A stretch of DNA of 33,645 nt from Actinomycetota bacterium (GTDB lineage Bacteria; Actinomycetota; Actinomycetes; Nanopelagicales; Nanopelagicaceae), in the NCBI GenBank assembly GCA_009700025.1, contig WLMW01000009.1, positions 1 through 33,645 of the forward strand, written 5' to 3'. This document shows positions 6,985-16,444 of this stretch, piece by piece. A program made the position numbers and the translations under genes. Below the pieces are notes generated by a model. The model was not told the origin of the DNA. It ran no database searches and was given only the letters and a program-made list of their open reading frames with translations. Each line of letters starts with the position of its first letter. Positions within the stretch are counted from its first letter, which is position 1.

Positions 6985-9355
6985 CGACGCCGGCAGAAAA
7001 ATTTGCTGCGGCAAAACGTCGCGCAGCTCACCCCGTAACTCAAGAGTTTCTCTTAACTTTTGACTTTGAATTCGATTCATTCCAAGTTGAGGCCTGCCAC
7101 GCGGTTGAAGCGGTAACGGCGTACTTGTGGCAGCACCAACAGGAGCGGGCAAGACCGTTGTGGGGGAATTTGCTGCATATTACGCGTTGGGTCAAGGCAA
7201 GAAGTGTTTCTACACAACGCCAATCAAAGCTCTTTCAAATCAGAAGTACGCTGAATTTGTTGCCAAGTTTGGTGAAGAAAAAGTTGGACTTCTCACTGGG
7301 GATACAAGCATTAATGGTGAGGCCGAGATTCTTGTGATGACAACAGAAGTTCTGCGCAATATGTTATATGCCGGATCTTCAACTCTTACTAACTTAGGTT
7401 ATGTAGTCATGGATGAAGTTCATTATTTAGCCGATAAATTCCGTGGAGCTGTTTGGGAAGAAGTTCTAATCCATTTAATGGAAAGCGTTCAAGTTATTTC
7501 TTTATCTGCCACTGTTTCAAATGCTGAAGAGTTCGGGGAATGGCTTGGTGAAGTAAGAGGAAATACAACAGTTATTGTGAGCGAGATTCGCCCTATACCT
7601 CTTTATCAGCATGTATTGATTGGGAATCGAATGCTTGATCTTTTCGATAGTCCAGGCCAAATCAATCCCGAGATTCTCCACCGTGAACGCGAAGCGATGC
7701 GAAACTCATCCATGGATCGCCAACGCCGAGGACGCTACACCGAAACCAAGGATCAGTTATCTCGTTCAGATATAATCGAAAAACTTCATCATGAAAACAT
7801 GTTGCCTGCAATTACTTTCATTTTTTCGCGAGTTGGCTGTGATGCAGCGGTCAAGCAATGTCTAGCAGCTGGTATTCGCTTAACTTCTCCGGAAGAGCGA
7901 AATGAAATACGATCAACGGCACTTAAGTACACCGCGCATATTGCGGCTGAGGATTTAGAAGTACTCGGATTCAGTGAATGGATGAGTGCACTCGAACGGG
8001 GAATCGCAGCTCACCATGCCGGATTGCTTCCCAGCTTTAAGGGTGCGGTTGAAGATTTATTTCAAAAAGGTCTTGTTAAGGCGGTTTTCGCAACTGAAAC
8101 ATTGGCGCTGGGAATCAACATGCCAGCACGAACAGTTGTGCTTGAAAAATTGGTTAAGTTCAATGGTGAGGCTCATGTACCGATAACCCCGGGGGAGTAC
8201 ACACAGCTAACTGGGCGTGCAGGCCGTCGTGGTATTGATATTGAAGGCAACGCCGTAATCCAATGGTCGCCCACTGTCGACTCTGCAGCAGCTGCAGGAC
8301 TGGCTTCTACAAGAACATATCCGCTACGTTCATCTTTTGCTCCCTCGTACAACATGTCAATTAACCTCATCGCTAGATTCGGCCGGGAACGCGCCCGTAG
8401 ATCTCTTGAGTCTTCATTTGCGCAGTTCCAGGCCGATCGTGCGGTTGTTGGTCTATCTCGTCAGATTCGAAAGAATGAAGTTGCAATAGAAGAAATTCTT
8501 CTAAGTGCTGTGTGTCATCTTGGCGATTTTATTGATTACGCCAGTATTCGCCGAGAGATAAAAGAAGTTGAAGTTTTGTTGAGCAAGCGGGATCATAAAA
8601 AGACATTCGATAATCGCCAAAGATCACGACTCGAAAGTGATTTGGGAGATCTCCGTAAAACACTGCGTAACCATAGTTGTCACAGCTGTAATGAGCGTGA
8701 AGACCATGCAAGGTTTGCTGAACGTGCGGGAAGATTAAATCGAGAGAATGAGGGTTTGAGGACGCGAGTAGAAAGCCGAACAAATGTAATTGCTAAAACT
8801 TTCGATCAGATTTGCCAAGTGCTCACTCACCTTCAATACATTGAAGGTGAGAAGCCAACTGTACAGGGAAAGATATTGACGAAGATTTATACAGAATCTG
8901 ATTTGTTGTTAACGGAGTCGATTCGTTGTGGACTCTTTGATGATTTAAATCCGATTGAGCTTCTTTCGATTGCCTCTTGTATGATTTTTGAATCGCGGGC
9001 TGTAGAAAAGATAGCGCCTAAAATGCCGAGCTCCAAAGTTACTTCTGCACTCACGGAAGTCATTTCCATTTGGGCACAGTTAGAAGAGATTGAAACTCAA
9101 TATGGAGTTAAGACTCAACGCGAACCAGATGCTGGTTTTTGTTGGATTTCCTATAAATGGGCTAGTGGTGGCTCCTTACAGAGTGTTCTTAAAGGTAGCG
9201 ACATGTCAGTTGGAGATTTTGTACGTTCAACAAAGCAATTAGTGGATCTGCTCAACCAAATTGCCGGTGCAAGTGAAAAATTGCGAGCGAACTGCAGAGA
9301 AGCTGTAAAACGAATCGATCGTGGCGTGGTTTCATATCTCATGGGAGAAATATGA
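6981..9355 (+). CDS. helY: HelY/Ski2-like DEAD/DEAH RNA helicase, with an apparent frameshift near 7112
   Basis: The gene is in two frames. The first starts at ATG 6981 (ATGA overlap with the upstream stop) and encodes about 44 residues ending in FQVEACHAVEA. The second frame continues as NGVLVAAPTGAGKT and runs to 9355. Restoring one G in the gcggt at 7110-7114 joins both parts into a family-like sequence of about 794 residues. Helicase motifs in order are APTGAGKT (Walker A), MDEVH (motif II), SLSATV (III), ATETLALGINMPA (V) and QLTGRAGRRG (VI). A linker with CHSCNEREDHARF and a C-terminal DSHCT-like region follow. Related proteins unwind RNA in turnover and processing. Without the extra base, only a product starting at GTG 7127 would keep Walker A, and it would lack the N-terminal segment. 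The 5'-3' exonuclease gene starts within its stop (ATGA at 9352). Confidence 0.85.
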
Positions 9356-10254
9356 CATTAATGCTTTTGGATAGCGCATCGCTTTGGTACCGCGCTTATT
9401 ACGGAATGCCAGACACGTTGTTAGCACCTGATGGCACATCAGTGAATGCAATTCGCGGCTATATAGACATGACCGCAAGATTAATGAATGTTTATAAACC
9501 AAATCGATTAGTTGCTTGTCTCGATGGTGATTGGCGTCCTAGCTGGAGAGTCGATATTTTCCCCGCATACAAGGCTAATCGACTTGAGGAAGAAGGGGGT
9601 GAGGAAGAAGAGCCTGAAACATTGACTCCGCAAATTCCTATTCTATTAGATTTACTGGATTTATTTGGCATACCTGTTGTAGGCGTAGATGATTACGAAG
9701 CTGATGATGTGATGGCCACGTATGCAGAACAAGAGAAAGGTCCAATACGAATCGTGACAGGAGATCGCGATCTATTCCAGATGGTTGATGACAAACGGGA
9801 TATCAAAGTTGTTTATCTTGCCAAGGGAATATCCCAACATGATTTGGTAGACATTAAATATGTCGCTGATAAATACTCAATTCCCGGTGATCGTTATGAT
9901 CTTTTTGCAATGTTTCGGGGGGATCCCTCGGATGGACTGCCCGGAGTCAAAGGGATAGGCGAAAAGGGAGCTGCGGTGATTGCTAATAACTTTGCAACGG
10001 TAGAACAGGCGTTAGATGCTGCACACTCTGCACATGAATCCTTGCCACCAGCGTTAGCGAAAAAAATAATTGCTGGCGCAGATTATCTGAAAATAGCCCC
10101 TAAATTGGTTCGGGTTGCTCGTGATGCTCCACTTCCTCACGTTGATTTATCTCTTCCCAAGGCACCAAAAGATTTATCTTATATATATCAATTCAAGGAG
10201 CGTTACGCATTAGGTGCAAGCGTTGATCGTCTGATCAGTGCATTAGGTTGGTAG
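9352..10254 (+). CDS. 5'-3' exonuclease (FEN/PolA N-domain family)
   Basis: This 300-residue stand-alone 5' nuclease is related to the N-terminal domain of DNA polymerase I and acts on flaps and RNA primers. Metal-binding acidic residues are visible at D7 (MLLDSAS), D58 and D60, E116/D118/D119 (DDYEADDV), D138/D140 (TGDRDLF) and D191/D194 (RGDPSDGLPGVKGIGEKGA, the helix-hairpin-helix region). Residues 79-89 form an acidic run (eight Glu within EEEGGEEEEPE), longer than in many relatives. It starts at ATG 9352 in an ATGA overlap with helY, and the same pairing is known in mycobacteria (Rv2092c helY and Rv2090). The end overlaps lnt by 7 bp. Confidence 0.92.
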   Translation: MTLMLLDSASLWYRAYYGMPDTLLAPDGTSVNAIRGYIDMTARLMNVYKPNRLVACLDGDWRPSWRVDIFPAYKANRLEEEGGEEEEPETLTPQIPILLDLLDLFGIPVVGVDDYEADDVMATYAEQEKGPIRIVTGDRDLFQMVDDKRDIKVVYLAKGISQHDLVDIKYVADKYSIPGDRYDLFAMFRGDPSDGLPGVKGIGEKGAAVIANNFATVEQALDAAHSAHESLPPALAKKIIAGADYLKIAPKLVRVARDAPLPHVDLSLPKAPKDLSYIYQFKERYALGASVDRLISALGW

Positions 10255-11621
10255 CGTTTCTTCTTTCAGTACTCTCACTACTCTCAGGTGCACTACTCTC
10301 AGGTGCCTTTGAACCAATAGCTAAATGGTGGTTAGCTCCCGTTGCAATAGCTCTTCATATGTACTGCATCTCTAGAACAAAGCGCAGAAAACAATCTGCG
10401 TTTCTCTTCGCTCTTTCATTTAATCTTTTATCGCTTCATTGGACCAGCACATTTGTTGGTTCTACACCATGGATAATTTTGGCAGTTGGACTTTCCCTGT
10501 TCTATATGCCGTTAGCACTTATAGGAAGATGGGGGATAGCCTCTTATTCACTCATATTTGTCATCTTAGAAGAGATTCGAAACCACTTCCCATTTGGCGG
10601 TTTCGGATGGCTCCGTCTTGCATACTCCCAACCTGATTCGCCATATGCGCAAGTCGCATCTCGAGGGGGAGCAATAGCGCTTTCAGCATTCACTGTTCTG
10701 CTAGGTGCTTTCATCTTCTATTTGTTTAACTCGCAATTAAGGTTGCTATTTGTTATTCCAGGATTATTGCTTTTAATTCCGAACAATATTTCTTCGGCCA
10801 GTGAGACCTGGGCATTATTAGTTCAAGGAAATGTTCCGCAATTAGGATTGGATTTTAACTCACGAGCAAAAGAAGTTTTTAATAAACATGTCGAAGAAAG
10901 CATTGTTGCGTTAAACGAGAAAGATAATGTCGATTTTGTGCTTTGGCCAGAAAACTCCGTTGATGTAGATCCCTATACAAACAAGGATGTCTTTGACCAA
11001 TTACAGAAATTCGATAAACCACTAATCATCGGAGCTATCGTAGGAAAAGGCGAAAAACTATTGAATACATCGATATTGTGGCGGGAAGATACACAAGAAA
11101 TTTATGTTAAACAGCATTTAACACCTTTTGGTGAGTACATACCCATGCGTTCGATAACTTCCAAGATTTCGCCATTAGTAAGTCAAGTAGATGATTTTTC
11201 ACCAGGAGATCAAGGAAAGGTATTTGCCATTGGGTCCGCATCTATCGCGCCAATAATCTGTTTCGAATTAATTGATGACCAGATACTCCATGAAGCAGCT
11301 ATAAACTCAAACTTGATTGTTGTTCAGACGAACAGTGCAACTTTTGGAAAATCTTCAGAAAGTGCTCAGCAATTGTCGATTTCCAGAATTCGGGCTATCG
11401 AGCATTCTCGAAATATTTTGTCAGTTTCGACAACTGGATATTCAGCGGTGATTGACTACACCGGCAGAGTTATTCAAAAAACATCCATGGCAACAGCCGA
11501 ACATCTATATGCAAAGGTCGGACTAATTGATCAGGAATCCGTACGGGATCGAGCTGGTAATTGGGCTAGCGTGGGAACACTTATCTGGCTGTTAATCGTT
11601 GCTCGCCGAGATCGTACATAA
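10248..11621 (+). CDS. lnt: Apolipoprotein N-acyltransferase
   Basis: Lnt adds the third acyl chain to lipoproteins at the outer face of the cytoplasmic membrane. The protein is 457 residues if started at TTG 10248, which overlaps the exonuclease stop by 7 bp; no ATG or GTG fits better. Residues 1-180 hold about seven hydrophobic helices. The carbon-nitrogen hydrolase domain follows, with catalytic E235 in LWPENSVD, K288 in YVKQHLTPFGEYIP and C338 in IICFELI, so the full Glu-Lys-Cys triad is present. A final hydrophobic helix (GTLIWLLIVA) closes the protein. The first helix is coded in part by a 15-bp tandem repeat. In mycobacteria the Lnt domain is sometimes fused to Ppm1; here it stands alone. 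Confidence 0.93.
   Translation: MVAFLLSVLSLLSGALLSGAFEPIAKWWLAPVAIALHMYCISRTKRRKQSAFLFALSFNLLSLHWTSTFVGSTPWIILAVGLSLFYMPLALIGRWGIASYSLIFVILEEIRNHFPFGGFGWLRLAYSQPDSPYAQVASRGGAIALSAFTVLLGAFIFYLFNSQLRLLFVIPGLLLLIPNNISSASETWALLVQGNVPQLGLDFNSRAKEVFNKHVEESIVALNEKDNVDFVLWPENSVDVDPYTNKDVFDQLQKFDKPLIIGAIVGKGEKLLNTSILWREDTQEIYVKQHLTPFGEYIPMRSITSKISPLVSQVDDFSPGDQGKVFAIGSASIAPIICFELIDDQILHEAAINSNLIVVQTNSATFGKSSESAQQLSISRIRAIEHSRNILSVSTTGYSAVIDYTGRVIQKTSMATAEHLYAKVGLIDQESVRDRAGNWASVGTLIWLLIVARRDRT
10276..10305 (+). repeat. Perfect 15-bp tandem duplication in lnt
   Basis: The unit cactactctcaggtg occurs twice in a row (10276-10290 and 10291-10305) with no mismatch. It encodes SLLSGALLSGAF in the first membrane helix. 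The length is a multiple of three, so the frame is kept. Confidence 0.9.
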
Positions 11622-11631
11622 CGCCGATAAG

Positions 11632-11644
11632 TTACATTATGTAA
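11632..11644. promoter_or_regulatory. Perfect palindrome between convergent lnt and gcvP
   Basis: TTACAT-T-ATGTAA is a perfect inverted repeat with a one-base centre. It lies 10 bases after the lnt stop and could be an operator or part of a termination region. No gene starts here, so a role in initiation is unlikely. Confidence 0.3.
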
Positions 11645-11652
11645 AGTAATGC

Positions 11653-11674
11653 ACAACAGCCACATCCCTGTTGT
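11653..11674. terminator. Candidate bidirectional hairpin between lnt and gcvP
   Basis: ACAACAG (11653-11659) and CTGTTGT (11668-11674) form a 7-bp stem with an 8-base loop. It sits in the 65-bp space between two convergent genes and may end transcription from both sides. The stem is short and a proper U-tract is lacking, so it is only a weak intrinsic terminator. Confidence 0.35.
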
Positions 11675-11686
11675 TTCTAGGCGCGA

Positions 11687-14542
11687 TTACGAGCTGTATG
11701 CCTCTATCGGTGCGCAGGAGCAGACCAAGTTACGATCTCCAAATGCGCCATCGATACGACCAACTGTCGGCCAGTACTTGCCTCTCGAACCAATCAGTTC
11801 GCCAGGTATGAGCCCTGTAATCGTAGTTGGAAAGGCACCAGCCTCACGGGGGTAACTCCGCTCCCAATTACTTGCAGCTATCGCACCTATCGTGTGAGGT
11901 GCATTGCGTAGCGGCGAGCCATCAATACTTTGCTTGCCATCGATAATCTCCTGAATCTCATGGCGGATACCAATCATGGCATCGATAAAACGATTCATCT
12001 CAAGAATATCTTCAGATTCAGTCGGTTCAATCATTAAAGTACCAGCGACAGGGAAAGACATTGTTGGCGCATGGAATCCATAGTCCATTAACCTCTTTGC
12101 GATGTCATCGACCGTGACACCTGACAACTTTGTTATCTCACGAATATCGAGAATGCATTCGTGGGCCACTAATCCTTTAGCGCCCGTGTAGAGAATTGGA
12201 TATGAAGCCTTGAGACGTGCAGCCATATAGTTCGCATTTAATATTGCGACCTCAGTGGCATGTGTTAGCCCTTCTCCCCCCATGAGGCGAATGTAGGCCC
12301 AGGAAATCGGCAAGATACTTGCAGAGCCAAAGGGCGCGGCCGATATCGGTCCAGGACCACTCGCTGGGCCAGCAAGTGGATCTAACGGGTGATTAGGCAG
12401 AAATGGGGCGAGGTGCGCCTTGGCGATTACTGGTCCCACTCCTGGTCCCCCACCGCCATGAGGAATACAAAAAGTCTTGTGGAGATTCAGGTGTGAGACA
12501 TCTGCTCCAAACTTTCCTGGTTGCGCAGTCCCGACTAGAGCGTTCAGATTTGCTCCATCGACATAAACCTGACCTCCGGCCTCATGAATCATCGAGCAAA
12601 TCTGCGAAATCGCTGATTCAAATACTCCATGCGTAGATGGATATGTGACCATCAGTGCAGCAAGTGCATCGCCATGCAAAGCGATCTTTAACTCTAAATC
12701 CTCCAGGCTTACATTTCCCTCTTCGTCGCAGTTCACAACAACCACTGACATTCCTGCCATAACAGCGCTAGCGGCATTTGTTCCGTGAGCACTTGATGGA
12801 ATAAGGCAGATATCGCGCGAGAAGTCACCACGTGAATCGTGGTAATTGCGAATCGCCAATAAACCAGCGAACTCGCCTTGGCTCCCGGCATTTGGCTGCA
12901 GCGATACTGCGTCATAGCCAGTTATCTCAATCAACCATTGTGACAGCTGGTCAATAAGTAAACGTAAACCCTTTGACTGATCGGTCGGTGCAAATGGATG
13001 CAAAGAAGAGAACTCAGGCCAGGTGACCGCCTCCATCTCAGTTGCAGCATTTAACTTCATTGTGCATGAGCCGAGGGGAATCATGGTGCGATCAAGGGCT
13101 AAATCTCGATCGGCCAAGGTGCGTAGATAACGCATCATCGACGTTTCAGATCTATAGGTATTGAAAACGGGATGTGTCAGATAATTTGAAGTTCGCGCAA
13201 ATTGCAGTGCGATTGCATCTGCACTCACGTCAGATAAGCTCAAAATATTAAGAACGTCATTAAAGGAATCATCGGTTGTTGTCTCATCGAAAGAGACTCG
13301 GATCTGTGTATCCGAGATTCGACCGAAGTTAATTTTTTTAGAGAGTGCAAGCTTATGAATCGCTTGCGCATCGGCGACATCAATCGTTACCGTATCGAAG
13401 ATATTTTGATTACGTGATGTAGAGGCCTTGTGCAGACGTGACGCATATCCATGCACTCGTTCCGCAATTGCACGTAGTCCAACTGGTCCATGCCACATTG
13501 CGTAGAAGGCGCTCATATTTGCAAGTAAAACTTGGGCGGTACAAATATTGCTTGTCGCTTTATCGCGGCGGATATGTTGTTCGCGAGTTTGCAAAGCCAA
13601 TCTAAAAGCGGGATTCCCGTGAGAGTCCACACTTTGACCCACCAATCGACCTGGTAGCGATCTCTCTAAACCGGCACGGACTGCGATAAATCCCGCGTGT
13701 GGTCCACCAAATCCCATCGGCACTCCGAAGCGCTGCGCAGAGCCAACTGCGATGTCAGCGCCCCACTCCCCTGGTGCTTTAATTAAGGTCAGCGCTAAGA
13801 GATCGGTGGCCGCTATTACTAGCGCTCCCTCTGAGTGGGCATACTCAGTAACTTCTGCATAGTCACAAATTTCGCCAGTCGTATCTGGGTATTGCAGTAG
13901 TAAACCAAAAAACTCTTGATCGAAACCATCGCGCGCCACATGTCCCGCATCGACTTCAATAACCTTAATCCCTAACGGCTTAGCGCGAGTCTGTACCACA
14001 GCCTTTGTTTGTGGGTGCAGATGTTCTTCGATAAGAAAGACTGCATCATCACTGGCTTTAGAGGTACGGCGCGCAAGAGTCATAGCCTCTGCTGCAGCGG
14101 TCCCCTCATCAAGCATTGACGCATTTGATAGTGCAAGTGCCGTCATATCGCAGATGACAGTTTGAAATGCGAATATAGCTTCGAGACGACCTTGTGAAAT
14201 CTCTGGTTGGTATGGCGTGTATGCGGTGTACCACGCTGGGTTTTCCAAAACATTACGCTTAATTACAGGTGGCGTAATTGTGCCGTAGTAACCTCCACCG
14301 ATAAGTGATGTAAAGACTTGATTCTGCGAAGCAATTTCGCGAAGTTCGGCGATTACGGCTACTTCACTTTTTGCTGAATCTAATACCTGTGAAAGTTTCT
14401 TAGCGATGTGGATATTCCCGGGAATGACATCGCTTATAAAAGTTTCGATATCGTGATAACCCAGCAGCTGCAACATCTCTAACTCGTCGGAGCTAGATGG
14501 ACCGATATGACGCTTTGAAAACTGCTCTCCGCTGTACGTCAT
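11687..14542 (-). CDS. gcvP: Glycine dehydrogenase (decarboxylating), P-protein
   Basis: This is the PLP-dependent P-protein of the glycine cleavage system. It releases CO2 from glycine and passes the aminomethyl group to the lipoyl arm of GcvH. The product is 951 residues, the usual single-chain fused length (N-half and C-half). It starts with [16 protein letters not shown], the standard opening. The PLP lysine is in the [19 protein letters not shown] region, around residue 700. I chose ATG 14542 because GGGGAG lies 6-7 bases upstream; an upstream in-frame codon at 14614 would run into the merR gene. It lies 43 bp downstream of the MerR gene, the order of mycobacterial Rv1830-Rv1832. GcvH is 2.4 kb away; GcvT and the Lpd subunit are not in the window. 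Confidence 0.97.
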   Translation of the reverse strand: MTYSGEQFSKRHIGPSSSDELEMLQLLGYHDIETFISDVIPGNIHIAKKLSQVLDSAKSEVAVIAELREIASQNQVFTSLIGGGYYGTITPPVIKRNVLENPAWYTAYTPYQPEISQGRLEAIFAFQTVICDMTALALSNASMLDEGTAAAEAMTLARRTSKASDDAVFLIEEHLHPQTKAVVQTRAKPLGIKVIEVDAGHVARDGFDQEFFGLLLQYPDTTGEICDYAEVTEYAHSEGALVIAATDLLALTLIKAPGEWGADIAVGSAQRFGVPMGFGGPHAGFIAVRAGLERSLPGRLVGQSVDSHGNPAFRLALQTREQHIRRDKATSNICTAQVLLANMSAFYAMWHGPVGLRAIAERVHGYASRLHKASTSRNQNIFDTVTIDVADAQAIHKLALSKKINFGRISDTQIRVSFDETTTDDSFNDVLNILSLSDVSADAIALQFARTSNYLTHPVFNTYRSETSMMRYLRTLADRDLALDRTMIPLGSCTMKLNAATEMEAVTWPEFSSLHPFAPTDQSKGLRLLIDQLSQWLIEITGYDAVSLQPNAGSQGEFAGLLAIRNYHDSRGDFSRDICLIPSSAHGTNAASAVMAGMSVVVVNCDEEGNVSLEDLELKIALHGDALAALMVTYPSTHGVFESAISQICSMIHEAGGQVYVDGANLNALVGTAQPGKFGADVSHLNLHKTFCIPHGGGGPGVGPVIAKAHLAPFLPNHPLDPLAGPASGPGPISAAPFGSASILPISWAYIRLMGGEGLTHATEVAILNANYMAARLKASYPILYTGAKGLVAHECILDIREITKLSGVTVDDIAKRLMDYGFHAPTMSFPVAGTLMIEPTESEDILEMNRFIDAMIGIRHEIQEIIDGKQSIDGSPLRNAPHTIGAIAASNWERSYPREAGAFPTTITGLIPGELIGSRGKYWPTVGRIDGAFGDRNLVCSCAPIEAYSS

Positions 14543-14585
14543 CAACGCTCCCCTGTCTGTCTTTGGTAGAGGAAGAGTATTACGT

Positions 14586-15086
14586 TTAGGCGCCTTTGCT
14601 GTTACGTCGCACACTCAACTCGTCGTTAACTTCGCCACTAACGATTTCTCCGTTGAACTCGCCTTGCAAGGTAAGGAGCGAGCCTTCAACCTCTTGCCAA
14701 ACTTTACCCACGGCAATTCCAAATACACCTTGTCCACCTGCCAAAAGATCGATAATTTCATCTGAGCTTGTACATTCGTAGATTGATGCACCGTCACTCA
14801 TCAAAGTAATTCTCTCCAAATCCGTGACCCCACGATTGCGCAGATGATCTACGGCAGTTCTAATATTTTGAAGCGAGACTCCCGCATCGAGTAATCGTTT
14901 TACGATTTTCAAAACTAATATGTCGCGAAATCCATATAGACGTTGCGTCCCAGAGCCACTTGCAGTTCTAATGCTCGGTTCAACAAGTGAAGTACGAGCC
15001 CAATAATCCAGTTGTCGATACGTTATTCCGGCGGCAGAACAAGCAGTAGCACCTCGGTAGCCGATCTCTAACTCTTGGGAAGTCAC
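14586..15086 (-). CDS. MerR-family transcriptional regulator (Rv1830-like)
   Basis: This 166-residue protein has an N-terminal MerR winged helix-turn-helix ([20 protein letters not shown], then [21 protein letters not shown]), followed by a helical linker and a C-terminal domain of about 70 residues without the cysteine pattern of metal-sensing MerR proteins. The partner ligand is unknown. Position directly upstream of gcvP, with a second MerR gene (ftsR) beyond DUF151, matches the mycobacterial order. The start is GTG 15086. A good promoter sequence lies 30-60 bases upstream. It may regulate gcvP or itself, but this is inferred from position only. Confidence 0.88.
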   Translation of the reverse strand: MTSQELEIGYRGATACSAAGITYRQLDYWARTSLVEPSIRTASGSGTQRLYGFRDILVLKIVKRLLDAGVSLQNIRTAVDHLRNRGVTDLERITLMSDGASIYECTSSDEIIDLLAGGQGVFGIAVGKVWQEVEGSLLTLQGEFNGEIVSGEVNDELSVRRNSKGA

Positions 15087-15118
15087 GTGAATCTCGTTTC
15101 TCTTGGGGAGTGCTGATA

Positions 15119-15147
15119 AATCTAAAGCAGTGAGGCTCCAGTATCAA
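15119..15147 (-). promoter_or_regulatory. Promoter of the merR-gcvP unit
   Basis: On the minus strand, TTGATA (15147-15142) and TAGATT (15124-15119) are separated by exactly 17 bp, a near-consensus sigma-70 type -35/-10 pair. The predicted start is near 15112, giving a leader of about 25 bases before GTG 15086. It is the best promoter I found in the window. Confidence 0.6.
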
Positions 15148-15148
15148 C

Positions 15149-15161
15149 GACCGACACGGTC
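15149..15161. promoter_or_regulatory. Perfect inverted repeat next to the merR -35 box
   Basis: GACCG-ACA-CGGTC is a perfect 5-bp inverted repeat with a 3-bp centre, one base upstream of the -35 hexamer of the merR-gcvP promoter. It could bind a regulator. MerR proteins normally bind between -35 and -10, so it may serve a different factor. Confidence 0.35.
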
Positions 15162-15194
15162 CAAACCTCTACTTGAGATTGAGAGTTTTGGGGC

Positions 15195-15683
15195 CTAACC
15201 TGCAAAGTCTTCAGGGTTAATTTCATCTAGAAATGCTCTGAATCGCTCTACCTCTTGGTTCTCTTGCCCACCTTCAATCGGCATCTCAACTCCAGCCTCA
15301 TTGAGTAACTCCTTTGAGGAGAGAATATTGCTATGAGTGCGAAGAGCCAACGCCACCGCATCTGATGGTCTTGCTGAGATCGAGCGCGTGACGCCTGCCG
15401 CATCCCTAATCACTAAAATCGCATAGAAGATGCCCTCACGTAACTCGGTCAAATGGACAGCTGTGAGGGTGGCGTCCAAACCTTCAATAACCTCGCGCAT
15501 CAAATCGTGAGTTAACGGGCGAGGAGGCTGCAGCCCTTGTTGCGCAAAGGCGATTGCACTGGCCTCGTTTGCCCCGACCCAAATTGGCAAGAAGCGTGAG
15601 CCATCGATCTCTTTGAGAAGGATGATGGGTTGGTTAGAGGGCATCTCAACCCTGACTCCCACTACCTCCATGCTTATGAACAT
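15195..15683 (-). CDS. Bifunctional nuclease family protein (DUF151)
   Basis: The 162-residue product carries the DUF151 domain at residues 5-135: MEVVGVRVEMPSNQPIILLKE, LPIWVGANEASAIAFAQQG, then PRPLTHDLMREVIEGL and SARPSDAVALALR. Members have been described as nucleases acting on DNA and RNA in plants, but the role in bacteria is uncertain. The gene lies between two MerR genes as in mycobacterial Rv1829. The ATG at 15671 (residue 5) is an equally good start. It lies 15 bp after ftsR and is the last gene of the garA-ftsR group. Confidence 0.88.
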   Translation of the reverse strand: MFISMEVVGVRVEMPSNQPIILLKEIDGSRFLPIWVGANEASAIAFAQQGLQPPRPLTHDLMREVIEGLDATLTAVHLTELREGIFYAILVIRDAAGVTRSISARPSDAVALALRTHSNILSSKELLNEAGVEMPIEGGQENQEVERFRAFLDEINPEDFAG

Positions 15684-15698
15684 TTTCAGGTATCTTCG

Positions 15699-16418
15699 CT
15701 AGGAACGCAGGCGATGAAGTCCGCCTCTAACAAGCGCGGCATGCAACCGGATTGAAAGAGAGGCAATCTCTTTTTGAACCTCTTCAGCCCTAGCTTTGGA
15801 CTCCGCAGATTTTTGACGGGTTAGCGGAGTAATTACTTGCTCAATCAAACCGATTTCACGATCAGCAGCCGATTTAAAAGAACGTAGGTGTCGAGATTCG
15901 ATTCCAAAACTCGCCATTTCAGTTACAGCCTTAGCTACTGCCAGAGCATCCCCGTCGTAGTGCCGTCCTCGAACTGTGATCAATCCGTAACTTTCAATCT
16001 CTGAAAGTTGTTCATCACTTATGCCGGAACTCTTTAATAGTTCGTCCCTTGAAAGACGCATTTCGCTAACTTCAGCAAAAGCTGAAGGAGCCATCTGACC
16101 ATCAACAGTTGCTAATGAGACTGAAGGATGAGCTACCCCGTTAAGGGACGTTGGTTGCAATCCCCTATCCAGCGCGTCAAGATTATCTTTGATTACTTTA
16201 AGTGGGAGATACTGATCTCGTTGGGCTGTTAGCACGTAGCGCAAACGATCTAAATCCGATGTGGTGAATTTACGGTATCCCGAAGGGGTACGTTGAGGCT
16301 CGATAAGCCCTTCGGACTCTAAGAAGCGAATCTTCGAAATAGTGATATCTACGAAGTCACCACGAAGTCGGTTCAGGACTTCACCGATACTTAAATAAGC
16401 GCGTGCTGGTACTGCCAT
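15699..16418 (-). CDS. ftsR: MerR-family regulator FtsR (Rv1828-like)
   Basis: The 239-residue protein has an N-terminal MerR DNA-binding domain: AYLSIGEVLNRLRGDF, then ITISKIRFLESEGLIEPQRT, PSGYRKFTTSDLDRLRYVL. A middle linker and a C-terminal domain (residues 115-239) resembling a second winged-helix-like fold follow. In Corynebacterium this protein, FtsR, activates ftsZ. It follows garA by 26 bp and precedes DUF151 by 15 bp, the conserved order. The start is ATG 16418 with AGGGGAG upstream. Confidence 0.9.
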   Translation of the reverse strand: MAVPARAYLSIGEVLNRLRGDFVDITISKIRFLESEGLIEPQRTPSGYRKFTTSDLDRLRYVLTAQRDQYLPLKVIKDNLDALDRGLQPTSLNGVAHPSVSLATVDGQMAPSAFAEVSEMRLSRDELLKSSGISDEQLSEIESYGLITVRGRHYDGDALAVAKAVTEMASFGIESRHLRSFKSAADREIGLIEQVITPLTRQKSAESKARAEEVQKEIASLSIRLHAALVRGGLHRLRS

Positions 16419-16444
16419 GAGATCTCCCCTATTCCAATTTTCAC

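Noticed and set aside
7127-9355. helY starting independently at GTG 7127
   Set aside because: The protein would start exactly at Walker A and lose the conserved N-terminal segment. There is no ribosome-binding site. The upstream frame matches the missing part, so a frameshift is the better reading.
15087-15194. Glycine riboswitch upstream of merR-gcvP
   Set aside because: The spacer is 108 bp, and I see no glycine aptamer core. The region is explained by a promoter and a palindrome.
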